Below, piece after piece: positions 46,134 through 57,293 of a DNA stretch of 64,000 nucleotides; the first letter of the stretch is position 1, and every line of letters starts with the position of its first letter. Location: positions 1-64,000 of the forward strand of contig NZ_JACBJQ010000017.1 in NCBI RefSeq assembly GCF_013404075.1, in the 5' to 3' direction. The notes under the pieces are model-generated. The model saw only the letters and a program-made list of their open reading frames with translations, was not told the DNA's origin and ran no database searches. The DNA comes from Mycolicibacterium vinylchloridicum. GTDB taxonomy: Bacteria > Actinomycetota > Actinomycetes > Mycobacteriales > Mycobacteriaceae. The translations under genes were made by a program, and so were the position numbers.

Positions 46134-47102
46134 GTGGAGAACGCTTATCGACCCCGTCGAACGTGCCTGTCGGTTCCCGGCAGCAATCCCAAGATGATCG
46201 AGAAGGCCAAGGCGCTGCCTGCCGACGAGGTGTTCCTCGACCTGGAGGACGCGGTCGCGCCAGATGCCAAGGCGCAGGCCCGCAAACAGGTCGGCGCGGC
46301 GCTGGCAAGCCCGGGCTGGGCCGGTCAGCTGCGCGGTGTGCGGGTCAACGACTGGACCACGCCGTGGACGCACGGCGATGTGATCGACGTGGTGTCGGAG
46401 GTCGCATCCGCGCGCGACGGCCATCTCGATGTCATCGTGTTGCCGAAGGTGACCGACGCCAGCCATGTCCACGCACTGGACCTGTTGCTCACCCAGCTCG
46501 AGCTGACGCACGGCCTGCCGGTCGGCCGGATCGGGATCGATGCCCAGATCGAGGATGCCAAGGGGCTCACCAACATCGACGCGATCGCGGCGGCTCCGCG
46601 GGTGCAGGCGCTGGTGCTCGGCCCGGCTGATCTGATGGCCAGCCTCAACATGCGCACCTTGGTGGTGGGCGAGCAGCCCGAGGGCTATGACGTCGGCGAC
46701 GCGTATCACCACGTGCTGATGACGATCCTGGTCGCGGCGCGGGCCCACGGGATCGCGGCGATCGACGGACCGTATCTGAAGGTGCGCGATGTCGATGCGT
46801 TCCGGCGGGTGGCCGGTCGCGCCGCGGCACTGGGATACGACGGCAAGTGGGTGCTGCATCCCGATCAGATCGCCGCGGGCAATGAGATCTTCAGTCCTCG
46901 GCAGGCTGAATACGACCGTGCCGAGCTGATTCTCGAAGCGTACGAATGGCACACGTCCAAGGCAGGCGGTTCCCGCGGGGCGGTGATGCTCGACGACGAG
47001 ATGCTCGATGAGGCGAGCCGCAAGATGGCGCTGGTGATCGCGGGCAAGGGCCGGGCGGCGGGGATGACGCGCGGAGGCGAGCGGTTCGTGCCGCCGGCCT
47101 AG
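46134..47102 (+). CDS. CoA-ester lyase (citrate-lyase-beta/HpcH family)
   Basis: A 322-residue TIM-barrel aldolase of the CitE/malyl-CoA-lyase group. It has TCLSVPGSNPKMIEKA, EVFLDLEDAVAP (metal site glutamate and aspartate), VLPKVTDASHV, IGIDAQIEDAKGL and YDGKWVLHPDQI. Family members cleave or form malyl-CoA, beta-methylmalyl-CoA or related hydroxyacyl-CoAs; the size fits the malyl-CoA-lyase-like branch rather than the shorter CitE of M. tuberculosis. A GTG at 46134 starts it, divergent from the MgtE-N/CBS gene by 24 bp. Confidence 0.87.
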   Translation: MENAYRPRRTCLSVPGSNPKMIEKAKALPADEVFLDLEDAVAPDAKAQARKQVGAALASPGWAGQLRGVRVNDWTTPWTHGDVIDVVSEVASARDGHLDVIVLPKVTDASHVHALDLLLTQLELTHGLPVGRIGIDAQIEDAKGLTNIDAIAAAPRVQALVLGPADLMASLNMRTLVVGEQPEGYDVGDAYHHVLMTILVAARAHGIAAIDGPYLKVRDVDAFRRVAGRAAALGYDGKWVLHPDQIAAGNEIFSPRQAEYDRAELILEAYEWHTSKAGGSRGAVMLDDEMLDEASRKMALVIAGKGRAAGMTRGGERFVPPA

Positions 47103-47105
47103 TAG

Positions 47106-47603
47106 TCAGGGGTAGTAGTCGGGCGATGACGCGGTGCCGGCCGCGACGATGACGATGAACACGAAGTAGAGCAGGTAGAGGGCGACGACGACGCCGCCGA
47201 TCGCGACACCGGCGACGCCGAGTCCGAAGCCGTCCTGGCCGGTGCGCTTGGTCTCCCGCATCGCGATGATCCCGAGGATGATCCCCGCGATCGACGGCAG
47301 CCCGCACAGCAGCAGGCCGGCCAGCGAGGTCACCAGCGCTGCGATGGCCTTGCCGTTGGTGCCCGGGGGTTTGGCCGGCCGGTACGGATCGTAAGGATCG
47401 GCGGGGTAGCCCGGGTAGCCGCCGTAGCCGGGCTGCGGGTATGGGTAGCCCGTCGGTGGCGGGTAAGCCGATGGCGCCGGATACGGCGGGTACGGCGTCG
47501 GGTATCCCGGCGGCGGTTGCTGCGGGTAGTTGGCCGGATAGTCGACCGGGGTGAACGGGTCGACGGGCGGCGGTGTGCCATCGGGCAGCGGGGGCTTGGT
47601 CAT
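47106..47603 (-). CDS. DUF4190 membrane protein with proline/tyrosine-rich N-terminus (copy 2)
   Basis: A 165-residue protein. The first ~95 residues are low-complexity Pro-Tyr-Gly repeats, followed by two helices of the DUF4190 type (AIAALVTSLAGLLLCGLPSIAG, and VAGVAIGGVVVALYLLYFVF) joined by MRETKRTGQDGFG. The function is unknown. It lies 4 bp after a paralogue, so the pair arose by tandem duplication. The disordered N-terminus probably faces the cytoplasm. Confidence 0.85.
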   Translation of the reverse strand: MTKPPLPDGTPPPVDPFTPVDYPANYPQQPPPGYPTPYPPYPAPSAYPPPTGYPYPQPGYGGYPGYPADPYDPYRPAKPPGTNGKAIAALVTSLAGLLLCGLPSIAGIILGIIAMRETKRTGQDGFGLGVAGVAIGGVVVALYLLYFVFIVIVAAGTASSPDYYP

Positions 47604-47607
47604 CGCG

Positions 47608-48228
47608 TCAGTTCCAGGCCATCGATCCGAACCAGATGAAGAAGCTGAGGACCAGTGATACGGCGCCCACCGCGATCCCGGCGATGGCCAGGCCGCGACC
47701 GCTTTGCGGGGATTGCTTGATCTGGTTGAGCGCAATGATGCCGAGCACGATCCCGATGATCGCGCCGATGCCGCACAACAGGCCGATGACCGAGGACACG
47801 AGCGACGCGATCGCGAACGTGTTCGTGCCCGTGGCCGGCGGGGGATAGCCGTACCCGACACCCGGGTAGGGCGCGGCGCCGTATTGCGGCGGCGGAGGTG
47901 GCGGGGGATATCCGCCGCCTTGCGGGGGCGGGTAATACGGCGGCGGCTCCGAATAGCCGGGCGCTCCGTAGCCACCGGGGGCCGGCGGCGGGTAACCCGG
48001 TTGCGGGGCGTAGCCCGGCGGCGGATAGCTGGGCTCGGGATAGGGCGGCGGGAAAACGCTGGGGGCCTCGTAGGCCGGCGGGGACGGCTCGTAACCGGAC
48101 GGGGCGGCCTCGTAGCCGGACGGTGTCGGGTTTTTCTCGAGCGACGGGGCTTCGTAGGTCCCTTCGGAGGGCCCCTGATCGCCTGCGTTCTGCGGCTTTT
48201 CGCCGGAGTCGCCGCCGGAAGCTGTCAT
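47608..48228 (-). CDS. DUF4190 membrane protein with proline/tyrosine-rich N-terminus (copy 1)
   Basis: A 206-residue paralogue of the next gene, with a longer low-complexity N-terminus (repeated PSGYE/PAYE and PPPGY-type words), then two helices (FAIASLVSSVIGLLCGIGAI and IAGIAVGAVSLVLSFFIW) separated by LNQIKQSPQSGRG. An ATG at 48228 or 48237 could start it. Role unknown; partners that bind proline-rich tails are possible. It is divergent from the stress-type membrane gene. Confidence 0.85.
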   Translation of the reverse strand: MTASGGDSGEKPQNAGDQGPSEGTYEAPSLEKNPTPSGYEAAPSGYEPSPPAYEAPSVFPPPYPEPSYPPPGYAPQPGYPPPAPGGYGAPGYSEPPPYYPPPQGGGYPPPPPPPQYGAAPYPGVGYGYPPPATGTNTFAIASLVSSVIGLLCGIGAIIGIVLGIIALNQIKQSPQSGRGLAIAGIAVGAVSLVLSFFIWFGSMAWN

Positions 48229-48335
48229 GCTGATCAACCTAGCGTATGTGCAGGTGGCGCGGGACTGGCTTGCCGTCGGGCAGGCTGGTGGCAGCCACGC
48301 GACAAATGGCGCGCACGACAGGAGAATGTGTAGTT

Positions 48336-48854
48336 ATGACCAGTCCCTTCCAGAGCCAGAACCCGGGCGGCGCGTCCGCGTCAGCGTCGCGTCGCGGGCC
48401 CGTGGGCCTACCGACCCCTCCCAAGGGCTGGCCGATCGGTTCCTATCCCACCTACGCCGAGGCGCAAAAGGCCGTCGACTATCTGTCCGACGAGCAGTTT
48501 CCGGTGCAGCAGGTGACCATCGTCGGCGTCGATCTGATGCAGGTCGAGCGGGTCACCGGCCGGCTGTCCTGGCCCAAAGTGCTCGGGGGCGGCGTGATCA
48601 CCGGCGCCTGGCTCGGCATCTTCATCGGCCTGGTGCTGGGCTTCTTCAGCCCCAACCCGTGGGCGTCGCTGATCACCGGCGTGATCGCAGGCGTGATCTT
48701 CGGACTGATCACGTCGGCCGTGCCGTACGCGATGGCCCGTGGGACAAGGGATTTCAGCTCGACCATGCAGTTGGTGGCGGGCCGGTACGACGTCTTGTGT
48801 GATCCGCAGAGCGCAGAAAAGGCGCGGGACATGCTGGCGCGCTTGACGATTTAG
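48336..48854 (+). CDS. Membrane protein with general-stress-protein-17M-like N-domain
   Basis: A 172-residue protein (Rv1234 position). A small alpha/beta domain (GSYPTYAEAQKAVDYLSDEQ to VTIVGVDLMQVERVTGR) resembles the N-terminus of Bacillus general stress protein 17M. It is followed by two glycine-rich helices (VITGAWLGIFIGLVLGFF and LITGVIAGVIFGLITSAV) and a C-terminal segment (YDVLCDPQSAEKARDMLA). The function is unknown. The ATG at 48336 follows GACAGGAG at a slightly long distance. Confidence 0.84.
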   Translation: MTSPFQSQNPGGASASASRRGPVGLPTPPKGWPIGSYPTYAEAQKAVDYLSDEQFPVQQVTIVGVDLMQVERVTGRLSWPKVLGGGVITGAWLGIFIGLVLGFFSPNPWASLITGVIAGVIFGLITSAVPYAMARGTRDFSSTMQLVAGRYDVLCDPQSAEKARDMLARLTI

Positions 48855-48966
48855 GCCCTCGTCGCGGCATTCAGCGGTCACGATTGGGCTGCATACGGCG
48901 TGGAAGTGTTGCACATCACGCCGCCGGAGTTCTACGGTTTGCCCGCGGGGTAATCCCCTGCCGTGA

Positions 48967-51385
<2,419 letters not shown>

Positions 51386-51386
<1 letters not shown>

Positions 51387-52222
51387 TGTCTGAGCGGGTT
51401 GGCGCCCGGCGCGCGGCGAGCTGGATCGTCATCGACGCCGTCGTGGTGATCTATGCACTGTTCCCGGTGTTGTGGATCCTGAGTCTGTCCCTGAAGCCGA
51501 CGTCAACCGTGAAGGACGGCAAGCTGATTCCGTCGCAGATCACCTTCGACAACTACAAGGGCATCTTCAGCGGCGACGCGTTCAGCTCCGCGCTGATCAA
51601 CTCGATCGGCATCGGGCTGATCACCACCGTTATCGCGGTGGTCATCGGCGGGATGGCGGCCTATGCCGTGGCCCGGCTGGAGTTCAGGGGCAAGAAGGCG
51701 CTCATCGGTGCGGCGCTGCTGATCGCGATGTTCCCCCAGATATCGCTGGTGACACCGCTGTTCAACATCGAACGCCGGCTCGGATTGTTCGATACCTGGC
51801 CCGGATTGATCATTCCGTACATCACGTTCGCACTGCCGCTGGCGATCTACACGCTGTCGGCGTTCTTCCGGGAAATCCCCTGGGATTTGGAGAAGGCCGC
51901 CAAGATGGACGGCGCCACGCCGGCTCAGGCGTTTCGCCGGGTGATCGCGCCGCTGGCCGCGCCGGGCATCGTGACGGCTGCCATCCTGGTGTTCATCTTC
52001 GCCTGGAACGACCTGCTGCTGGCGCTGTCGCTGACCGCCACCGATGCCGCGATCACCGCGCCGGTGGCCATCGCGAACTTCACCGGCAGTTCACAATTCG
52101 AGGAGCCGACCGGCTCTATCGCCGCGGGCGCGATGGTCATCACGGTGCCGATCATCGTGTTCGTTCTCATCTTCCAACGACGGATCGTCGCCGGGCTGAC
52201 CTCCGGCGCGGTGAAGGGGTAG
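51386..52222 (+). CDS. sugB: Trehalose ABC permease SugB
   Basis: A 278-residue MalG-type permease with six helices and the EAA loop [20 protein letters not shown]. It pairs with SugA to form the membrane channel of the LpqY-SugABC importer. The ATG at 51386 shares its A with the sugA stop. A C-terminal [16 protein letters not shown] is the usual ending of the family. It is followed by sugC after 10 bp. Confidence 0.95.
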
Positions 52223-52232
52223 TGAGGTTTCG

Positions 52233-53405
52233 ATGGCCGAGATAGTCCTGGACCGAGTCACCAAGAGTTATCCGGACGGCGCAGTCGCCGTGAAGGACCT
52301 CAGCCTGACGATCGCCGACGGCGAGTTCGTCATCCTGGTCGGCCCGTCCGGCTGCGGCAAGTCGACCACGCTCAACATGATCGCCGGGCTGGAGGACATC
52401 AGCTCCGGGGAGTTGCGCATCGGCGGCAGCCGGGTCAACGAGAAGGCGCCCCGTGATCGCGACATCGCGATGGTCTTCCAGTCCTACGCGCTCTACCCGC
52501 ACATGACTGTTCGGCAGAACATCGCGTTCCCGCTGACGCTGGCCAAGATGAACAAGGCGGAGATCGCCCAGAAGGTCGAGGAAACGGCGAAAGTCCTTGA
52601 TCTGTCCGAACTCTTGGACCGCAAGCCCTCACAGTTGTCCGGCGGGCAGCGGCAGCGGGTGGCGATGGGCCGTGCGATCGTACGCCAGCCCAAGGCGTTC
52701 CTGATGGACGAGCCGTTGTCGAACTTGGATGCCAAGCTACGCGTTCAGATGCGCGGCGAGATCGCCCGATTGCAGAACCGGCTGGGCACCACCACCGTGT
52801 ACGTCACGCACGATCAGACCGAGGCGATGACGCTCGGCGACCGGGTCGTGGTGTTACGTGCCGGCGAGGCACAGCAGATCGGCACTCCCGCAGAGCTTTA
52901 CGAGCGGCCGGCGAACCTGTTCGTGGCCGGCTTCATCGGGTCACCGGCGATGAACTTCTTCCCGGCGACCCTGTCTGAGATGGGTTTGCGTCTGCCGTTC
53001 GGCGAGGTGACGCTGAGCCAGGAGGTCGCCGATGTGGTGGGCCGGCATCCCAAGCCCGCCAACGTCATCGTCGGCGTCCGGCCCGAACACTTCGAGGACG
53101 CCGCGCTGCTCGATGCCTATGAGCGCATCCGCGCGCTGACCTTCGAGGTCAAGGTCGATCTGGTCGAATCGCTGGGCGCCGACAAGTACGTGTACTTCGC
53201 GACCTCGGGCGACGGTGCGAAGTCGGCTCAGCTGGCCGAGCTGGCCGCGGACTCCGGCGCTGGTGAGAACGAGTTCGTGGCACGGCTTTCCGCGGAGTCC
53301 ACGGCGACGCTCGGCCAGACCATCGAGCTGGCGTTCGACACCACCAAGGTGCAGATCTTCGACGCCGACACCGGCGTGAATCTCACGATCCCGCCGCCGG
53401 CCTAA
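52233..53405 (+). CDS. sugC: Trehalose importer ATPase SugC
   Basis: A 390-residue MalK/MsmX-type ATPase. Walker A is GPSGCGKST, the Q-loop MVFQSYALYPHMTV, the signature LSGGQRQRVAMGRAI, and Walker B FLMDEPLSNLDAKLR with H-loop VTHDQTEA. A C-terminal OB-fold regulatory domain contains GVRPEHFED. It drives trehalose recycling, which supports growth of mycobacteria when outside sugar is scarce. The next gene begins at the very next base. Confidence 0.95.
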   Translation: MAEIVLDRVTKSYPDGAVAVKDLSLTIADGEFVILVGPSGCGKSTTLNMIAGLEDISSGELRIGGSRVNEKAPRDRDIAMVFQSYALYPHMTVRQNIAFPLTLAKMNKAEIAQKVEETAKVLDLSELLDRKPSQLSGGQRQRVAMGRAIVRQPKAFLMDEPLSNLDAKLRVQMRGEIARLQNRLGTTTVYVTHDQTEAMTLGDRVVVLRAGEAQQIGTPAELYERPANLFVAGFIGSPAMNFFPATLSEMGLRLPFGEVTLSQEVADVVGRHPKPANVIVGVRPEHFEDAALLDAYERIRALTFEVKVDLVESLGADKYVYFATSGDGAKSAQLAELAADSGAGENEFVARLSAESTATLGQTIELAFDTTKVQIFDADTGVNLTIPPPA

Positions 53406-54002
53406 GTGACCCAACCCACCGATCAGGTCCGCGCACACGTGCGCGGCCACTTCACCCGGTCAGGCATCGACGCCGAGCCGGACTCGGCCAGCGTCACGTT
53501 CCTGGGACTCGAACGCCTCGAGGTGTTGCGGTTCGGGCCGGACCGCAGCGGCGTGGCTCACTATGTGACGCTTGGGTGTTCACGGCATCCGATGACCGAG
53601 GCGGCGTCCGGTGTCGCCGACCCGCTGCGTGGCCCGAGGGCCGAGGTGGTGCTCACGCTGCGCGCCACCGTCCCCACTGCTGGGCTGGCCCGCAGTCTTG
53701 CCGTGGTGGCGGCGACACCGGCCGTCGAAGGCGTCGTGCTGGTCGCCGATGCGCTGATCGATCTGTCTGCGCCGTTGTGGGAGGGTGCCGCGTTCACCGC
53801 TGTGCTGCTCGGCGATTCGGCGATCGCCGACCTGCCTCTGGAACCGCCGCGGGACCCGGTGCACTTTTTGGCGGCGACACCCGTGACGCAGACCGAGGCG
53901 GCGTGGGTACGGCTCAAAGGTGCCCAGGCCATGCGGCAGGCCTGGCTCGACGACGGTGTCGACGTGCTGGACCCGAATCGCCGTGCGGCCCAGCCGGGTT
54001 GA
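53406..54002 (+). CDS. SUFU (suppressor-of-fused)-domain protein appended to the sug operon
   Basis: A 198-residue soluble protein that resembles the bacterial SUFU/DUF2185-like group: VLRFGPDRSGVAHYVTLGCSRHPM is the conserved core, with a later VHFLAATPVTQTEAAWVRLK. Bacterial members are often immunity or stress-related, but their biochemistry is unknown. The GTG at 53406 directly follows the sugC stop with no ribosome site of its own, so translation must continue from sugC. It converges with corA, with 6 bp between the ends. Confidence 0.72.
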   Translation: MTQPTDQVRAHVRGHFTRSGIDAEPDSASVTFLGLERLEVLRFGPDRSGVAHYVTLGCSRHPMTEAASGVADPLRGPRAEVVLTLRATVPTAGLARSLAVVAATPAVEGVVLVADALIDLSAPLWEGAAFTAVLLGDSAIADLPLEPPRDPVHFLAATPVTQTEAAWVRLKGAQAMRQAWLDDGVDVLDPNRRAAQPG

Positions 54003-54008
54003 GGCCGC

Positions 54009-55118
54009 TCAGAGCCAGTGGTTGCGGCGGAAGTTGAAATACAGGAACCCGCAAACCGACGCCATCAGTCCCAGCACGGCCGGGTAGCCGTACGTCCAGG
54101 ACAGCTCCGGCATGTGCTCGAAGTTCATGCCGTAGATGCCCGCGATCATCGTCGGCACGGCCGCGATCGCCACCCACGCGGAGATCTTGCGCATGTCGAG
54201 GTTCTGCTGCAAGCCGACTTTCGCGAGCTCGGCCTGCACCAGGGAGCTGAGCAACTCGTCGTAGCTGTTGATCTGGTCACCGGCCTGGCTCTGCAAGCTG
54301 AGTACGTCGCGCATGTAGCGCAGCACTTCTTTCGTCATCAGGTCTTTGTGGTCGCTGGTGATCTTCTGCAGCGCGGCCGTCAAAGGGCCTACGGCGCGGC
54401 GCATTTCGACGACCTCGCGCTTGAGCATGTAGATCTGCGCAATGTCGGTCTTGAGGTCGGGGGAGAAGGCCTCTTCCTCAATGGTGTCGATATCGCATTC
54501 CATCAGGCGCGCGACATCAAGATAGCTATCCACGACGTGCTCGGCGATGGCGTGCATCACAGCGTACGGGCCCAGCGCGAGTTGGACGCGTTCCGCCTCC
54601 AGGTGATGACGTAGCCCCGCCAGGCCGGTGTGGTCCCCGTGCCGGACGGTGACCACGTAGTCGGCTCCGACGAACACCATGATCTCGCCGGTCTCGACGA
54701 TCTGGCGGGCCTGCGCCACCGATTCGTGGGGTACGTACTTCACCGTCTTGACGATCAGGAACAGCGCGTCGTCGTAACGCTCCACCTTGGGCCGTTGATG
54801 GGCGTGCACGGCGTCCTCAACCGCGATCGGATGCAGATTGAAGGTGTGGGCCACCGATTCCATCTGATGCTCGTCGGGCTCGTGCAACCCCAGCCAGACG
54901 AAGGCCTTCTGCCCCTCGGCCTCGAGTTCGTGGACTTTGGCCAGCGCGGCGGCATGGGTGTACTTGCCCGGCAGTCGTTCCCCGTCGAGGTAGATCGCAC
55001 AGTCGACCATCGCCCGGGCGACGGGCACATGAATACGTCTGGCGTCGACCTCAGTGGGGGAAGTAGCGGATCGGCCGGGACCGAGTAGCGACGGTGGCAA
55101 AGGACGGAACGACGGCAT
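54009..55118 (-). CDS. corA: CorA-type magnesium/cobalt transporter
   Basis: A 369-residue CorA-family channel. A large N-terminal cytoplasmic funnel with long helices (for example the YDELLSSLVQAELAKVG stalk) is followed by two C-terminal membrane helices. The GMN selectivity motif is at residues 330-332 (IYGMNFEHMPELSW), and the protein ends in FNFRRNHWL. It imports Mg2+. The ATG at 55118 gives the usual start; an ATG at 55136 is possible. It is divergent from the malic enzyme over 137 bp. Confidence 0.94.
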   Translation of the reverse strand: MPSFRPLPPSLLGPGRSATSPTEVDARRIHVPVARAMVDCAIYLDGERLPGKYTHAAALAKVHELEAEGQKAFVWLGLHEPDEHQMESVAHTFNLHPIAVEDAVHAHQRPKVERYDDALFLIVKTVKYVPHESVAQARQIVETGEIMVFVGADYVVTVRHGDHTGLAGLRHHLEAERVQLALGPYAVMHAIAEHVVDSYLDVARLMECDIDTIEEEAFSPDLKTDIAQIYMLKREVVEMRRAVGPLTAALQKITSDHKDLMTKEVLRYMRDVLSLQSQAGDQINSYDELLSSLVQAELAKVGLQQNLDMRKISAWVAIAAVPTMIAGIYGMNFEHMPELSWTYGYPAVLGLMASVCGFLYFNFRRNHWL

Positions 55119-55255
55119 GGTGCGACCTCCCCTCACGCGGCGGGTGTGGCCCGGTGGGCCCGGGTGGAAATGCTACGCGCCGGTAGCTTTCCTGGCGTAC
55201 TTCACTGCGGGGGAACCCCGCTCGGTGAGGTTTCGGGGGCGAGTACCCTGACGCC

Positions 55256-56425
55256 GTGTCCGAAACAGTGAGTACCCCCCGTGTCGTAATCGACGACGAA
55301 GAAATCTTCGCCGCTCACGTCGGCGGGAAGCTGTCCGTCGAGCTGAAGGCGCCGCTGGACACCCAGCGTGCCCTGTCGATCGCCTACACGCCGGGCGTAG
55401 CCCAGGTCAGCCGTGCGATCGCCGCTGATCACACCCTGGCCGCGCGCTACACCTGGGCCAATCGACTGGTCGCGGTGATCAGCGACGGCACCGCTGTTCT
55501 CGGGCTCGGCGATATCGGTCCCGCGGCGTCGCTGCCGGTGATGGAGGGCAAGTCCGCGCTGTTCAAGACGTTCGGTGGGCTGGACTCGATCCCGATCGTG
55601 CTGGACACCAAGGACCCCGACGAGATCGTCGAGACGATCATCCGACTGCGCCCGACGTTCGGCGCGGTCAACCTCGAGGACATCTCCGCGCCTCGTTGCT
55701 TCGAGATCGAGCGGCGCCTGATCGAGGCACTGGACTGCCCGGTGATGCACGACGACCAGCACGGCACCGCGATCGTCGTGCTCGCCGCGTTGTTGGGCGC
55801 CACCAAGGTCCTCGATCGTGACATGCACTCGCTGAAGGTGGTCATGTCCGGTGCCGGAGCCGCCGGGGTCGCGTGCACGAACATCCTGCTGGCGGCCGGT
55901 ATCACCGACATCGTGGTGCTGGACAGCCAGGGCATCTTGCACACCGGCCGCGACGACATGAACTCGGTCAAGGCCGAGCTGGCCACCCGGACCAACCCCC
56001 GGGGGCTCACCGGTGGGATCGCCGAAGCGCTCAACGGCGCGGATGTGTTCATGGGGGTCTCGGCAGGGCTGGTGCCCGAGGAGTTGATCGCCACGATGAC
56101 GCCGGGCGGCATCGTGTTCGCGATGTCCAACCCCGATCCCGAGATCCACCCGGATGCGGCACGCAAGCATGCCGCGATCGTGGCGACCGGCCGCAGCGAC
56201 TTCCCCAACCAGATCAACAATGTTCTGGCGTTCCCGGGGGTGTTCCGCGGTGCACTCGACGCCGGCGCGCGGCGAATCACCGAGAAGATGAAAGTCGCAG
56301 CGGCAGAGGCGATTTTCTCCGTCGTGGGGGACGATCTGGCGGCCGATCACATCGTGCCGAGTCCGCTGGATCCCCGGGTCGGGCCTGCGGTGGCCGCGGC
56401 GGTGGCCGCGGCAGTCGAATCCTAG
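55256..56425 (+). CDS. NAD(P)-dependent malic enzyme
   Basis: A 389-residue short-form malic enzyme that decarboxylates malate to pyruvate. It has the catalytic Tyr segment LSIAYTPGVAQV, the metal site NLEDISAPRCFEIE with DCPVMHDDQHGTA, and a Rossmann motif VVMSGAGAAGVACTNIL. The GTG at 55256 is the start. M. tuberculosis has mdh at the neighbouring position, so gluconeogenic or anaplerotic carbon flow is the shared theme. Cofactor preference cannot be set with certainty. Confidence 0.93.
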   Translation: MSETVSTPRVVIDDEEIFAAHVGGKLSVELKAPLDTQRALSIAYTPGVAQVSRAIAADHTLAARYTWANRLVAVISDGTAVLGLGDIGPAASLPVMEGKSALFKTFGGLDSIPIVLDTKDPDEIVETIIRLRPTFGAVNLEDISAPRCFEIERRLIEALDCPVMHDDQHGTAIVVLAALLGATKVLDRDMHSLKVVMSGAGAAGVACTNILLAAGITDIVVLDSQGILHTGRDDMNSVKAELATRTNPRGLTGGIAEALNGADVFMGVSAGLVPEELIATMTPGGIVFAMSNPDPEIHPDAARKHAAIVATGRSDFPNQINNVLAFPGVFRGALDAGARRITEKMKVAAAEAIFSVVGDDLAADHIVPSPLDPRVGPAVAAAVAAAVES

Positions 56426-56448
56426 GGCGAAAGCTCGTGAGGCCGACG

Positions 56449-57288
56449 ATGTTTCGCCGGCTGGTGCTGGGACTACTGGCTCTGGTGGTCGTGGCGTGCG
56501 GATCGCCCTCACCGGGTCCGTCGCTGGCGGTCGGTTCGACGGCCGACCCCGAGATGAAGCTGCTGGCCAACTTGTACGCTGCGGCGTTGCGCTCGTACGG
56601 CAGCGCCGCACATGTGGAGGTCGTCGACCACCCGCTGGTGGAGCTGGATTCCGGAACCGTCAGTGTGGTACCGGGATTCACTGGCAGTCTGCTGCAGACG
56701 TTCGCCCCCGGTACGGCGGTGCGGTCGGATTCGCAGGTGTACCGTGCGATGGTCGGCGTCCTGCCGGAAGGGGTTGCCGCCGGTGACTACACCACCTCGG
56801 CCGAGGACAAGCCGGCTCTTGTCGTCACGGATGCGACCGCTACGGCGTGGGGCAGCCGGGATCTGACCGCGCTGGTCAGTCACTGCGCCGGGCTCCGCGT
56901 CGGCGCCGTTGCACACGCCCGAGGGCTACCGACCACGGTGGGTAGTTGTATGTTGCCGCCAGTGCGCGAATTCCCGGACCAGAAAACGATGTTCGAGGCG
57001 TTGCGGGCCGGGGACATCACCGCCGGGTGGACAGGCACCGCAGACATCGGCATACCCGGCGAGCTCGTCGTACTCGCCGATCGCAAGCCCCCGCTGGTGA
57101 TGGCGGAGAACATCGTGCCGCTCTATCGACGCAACGAACTAGACCAACAGCAAGCCCGCGCGATCAACGAACTCGCCGGCGTGCTGGACACGGGCTCCCT
57201 GGTTGACATGCGCCAACACGTCGCCGAGGGCCGGGATCCGCGATCGGTGGCCGAGGAGTGGCTGTCGGCACACCCGTTGGGCCGCTAG
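56449..57288 (+). CDS. lpqZ: Lipoprotein LpqZ, osmoprotectant-binding-protein-like
   Basis: A 279-residue lipoprotein with lipobox VVVAC (lipidated Cys17) and an OpuAC/ProX-like binding fold (LAVGSTADPEMKLLANLYAA, VSVVPGFTGSLLQTF, RAGDITAGWTGTADIGIPG). Such proteins bind glycine betaine or choline, but no permease is nearby, so the ligand is unknown. I chose the ATG at 56449 (GAGG upstream); a GTG at 56437 would add four residues. It follows the malic enzyme gene by 23 bp and ends close to a convergent SDR gene. Confidence 0.88.
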   Translation: MFRRLVLGLLALVVVACGSPSPGPSLAVGSTADPEMKLLANLYAAALRSYGSAAHVEVVDHPLVELDSGTVSVVPGFTGSLLQTFAPGTAVRSDSQVYRAMVGVLPEGVAAGDYTTSAEDKPALVVTDATATAWGSRDLTALVSHCAGLRVGAVAHARGLPTTVGSCMLPPVREFPDQKTMFEALRAGDITAGWTGTADIGIPGELVVLADRKPPLVMAENIVPLYRRNELDQQQARAINELAGVLDTGSLVDMRQHVAEGRDPRSVAEEWLSAHPLGR

Positions 57289-57293
57289 CGAAT

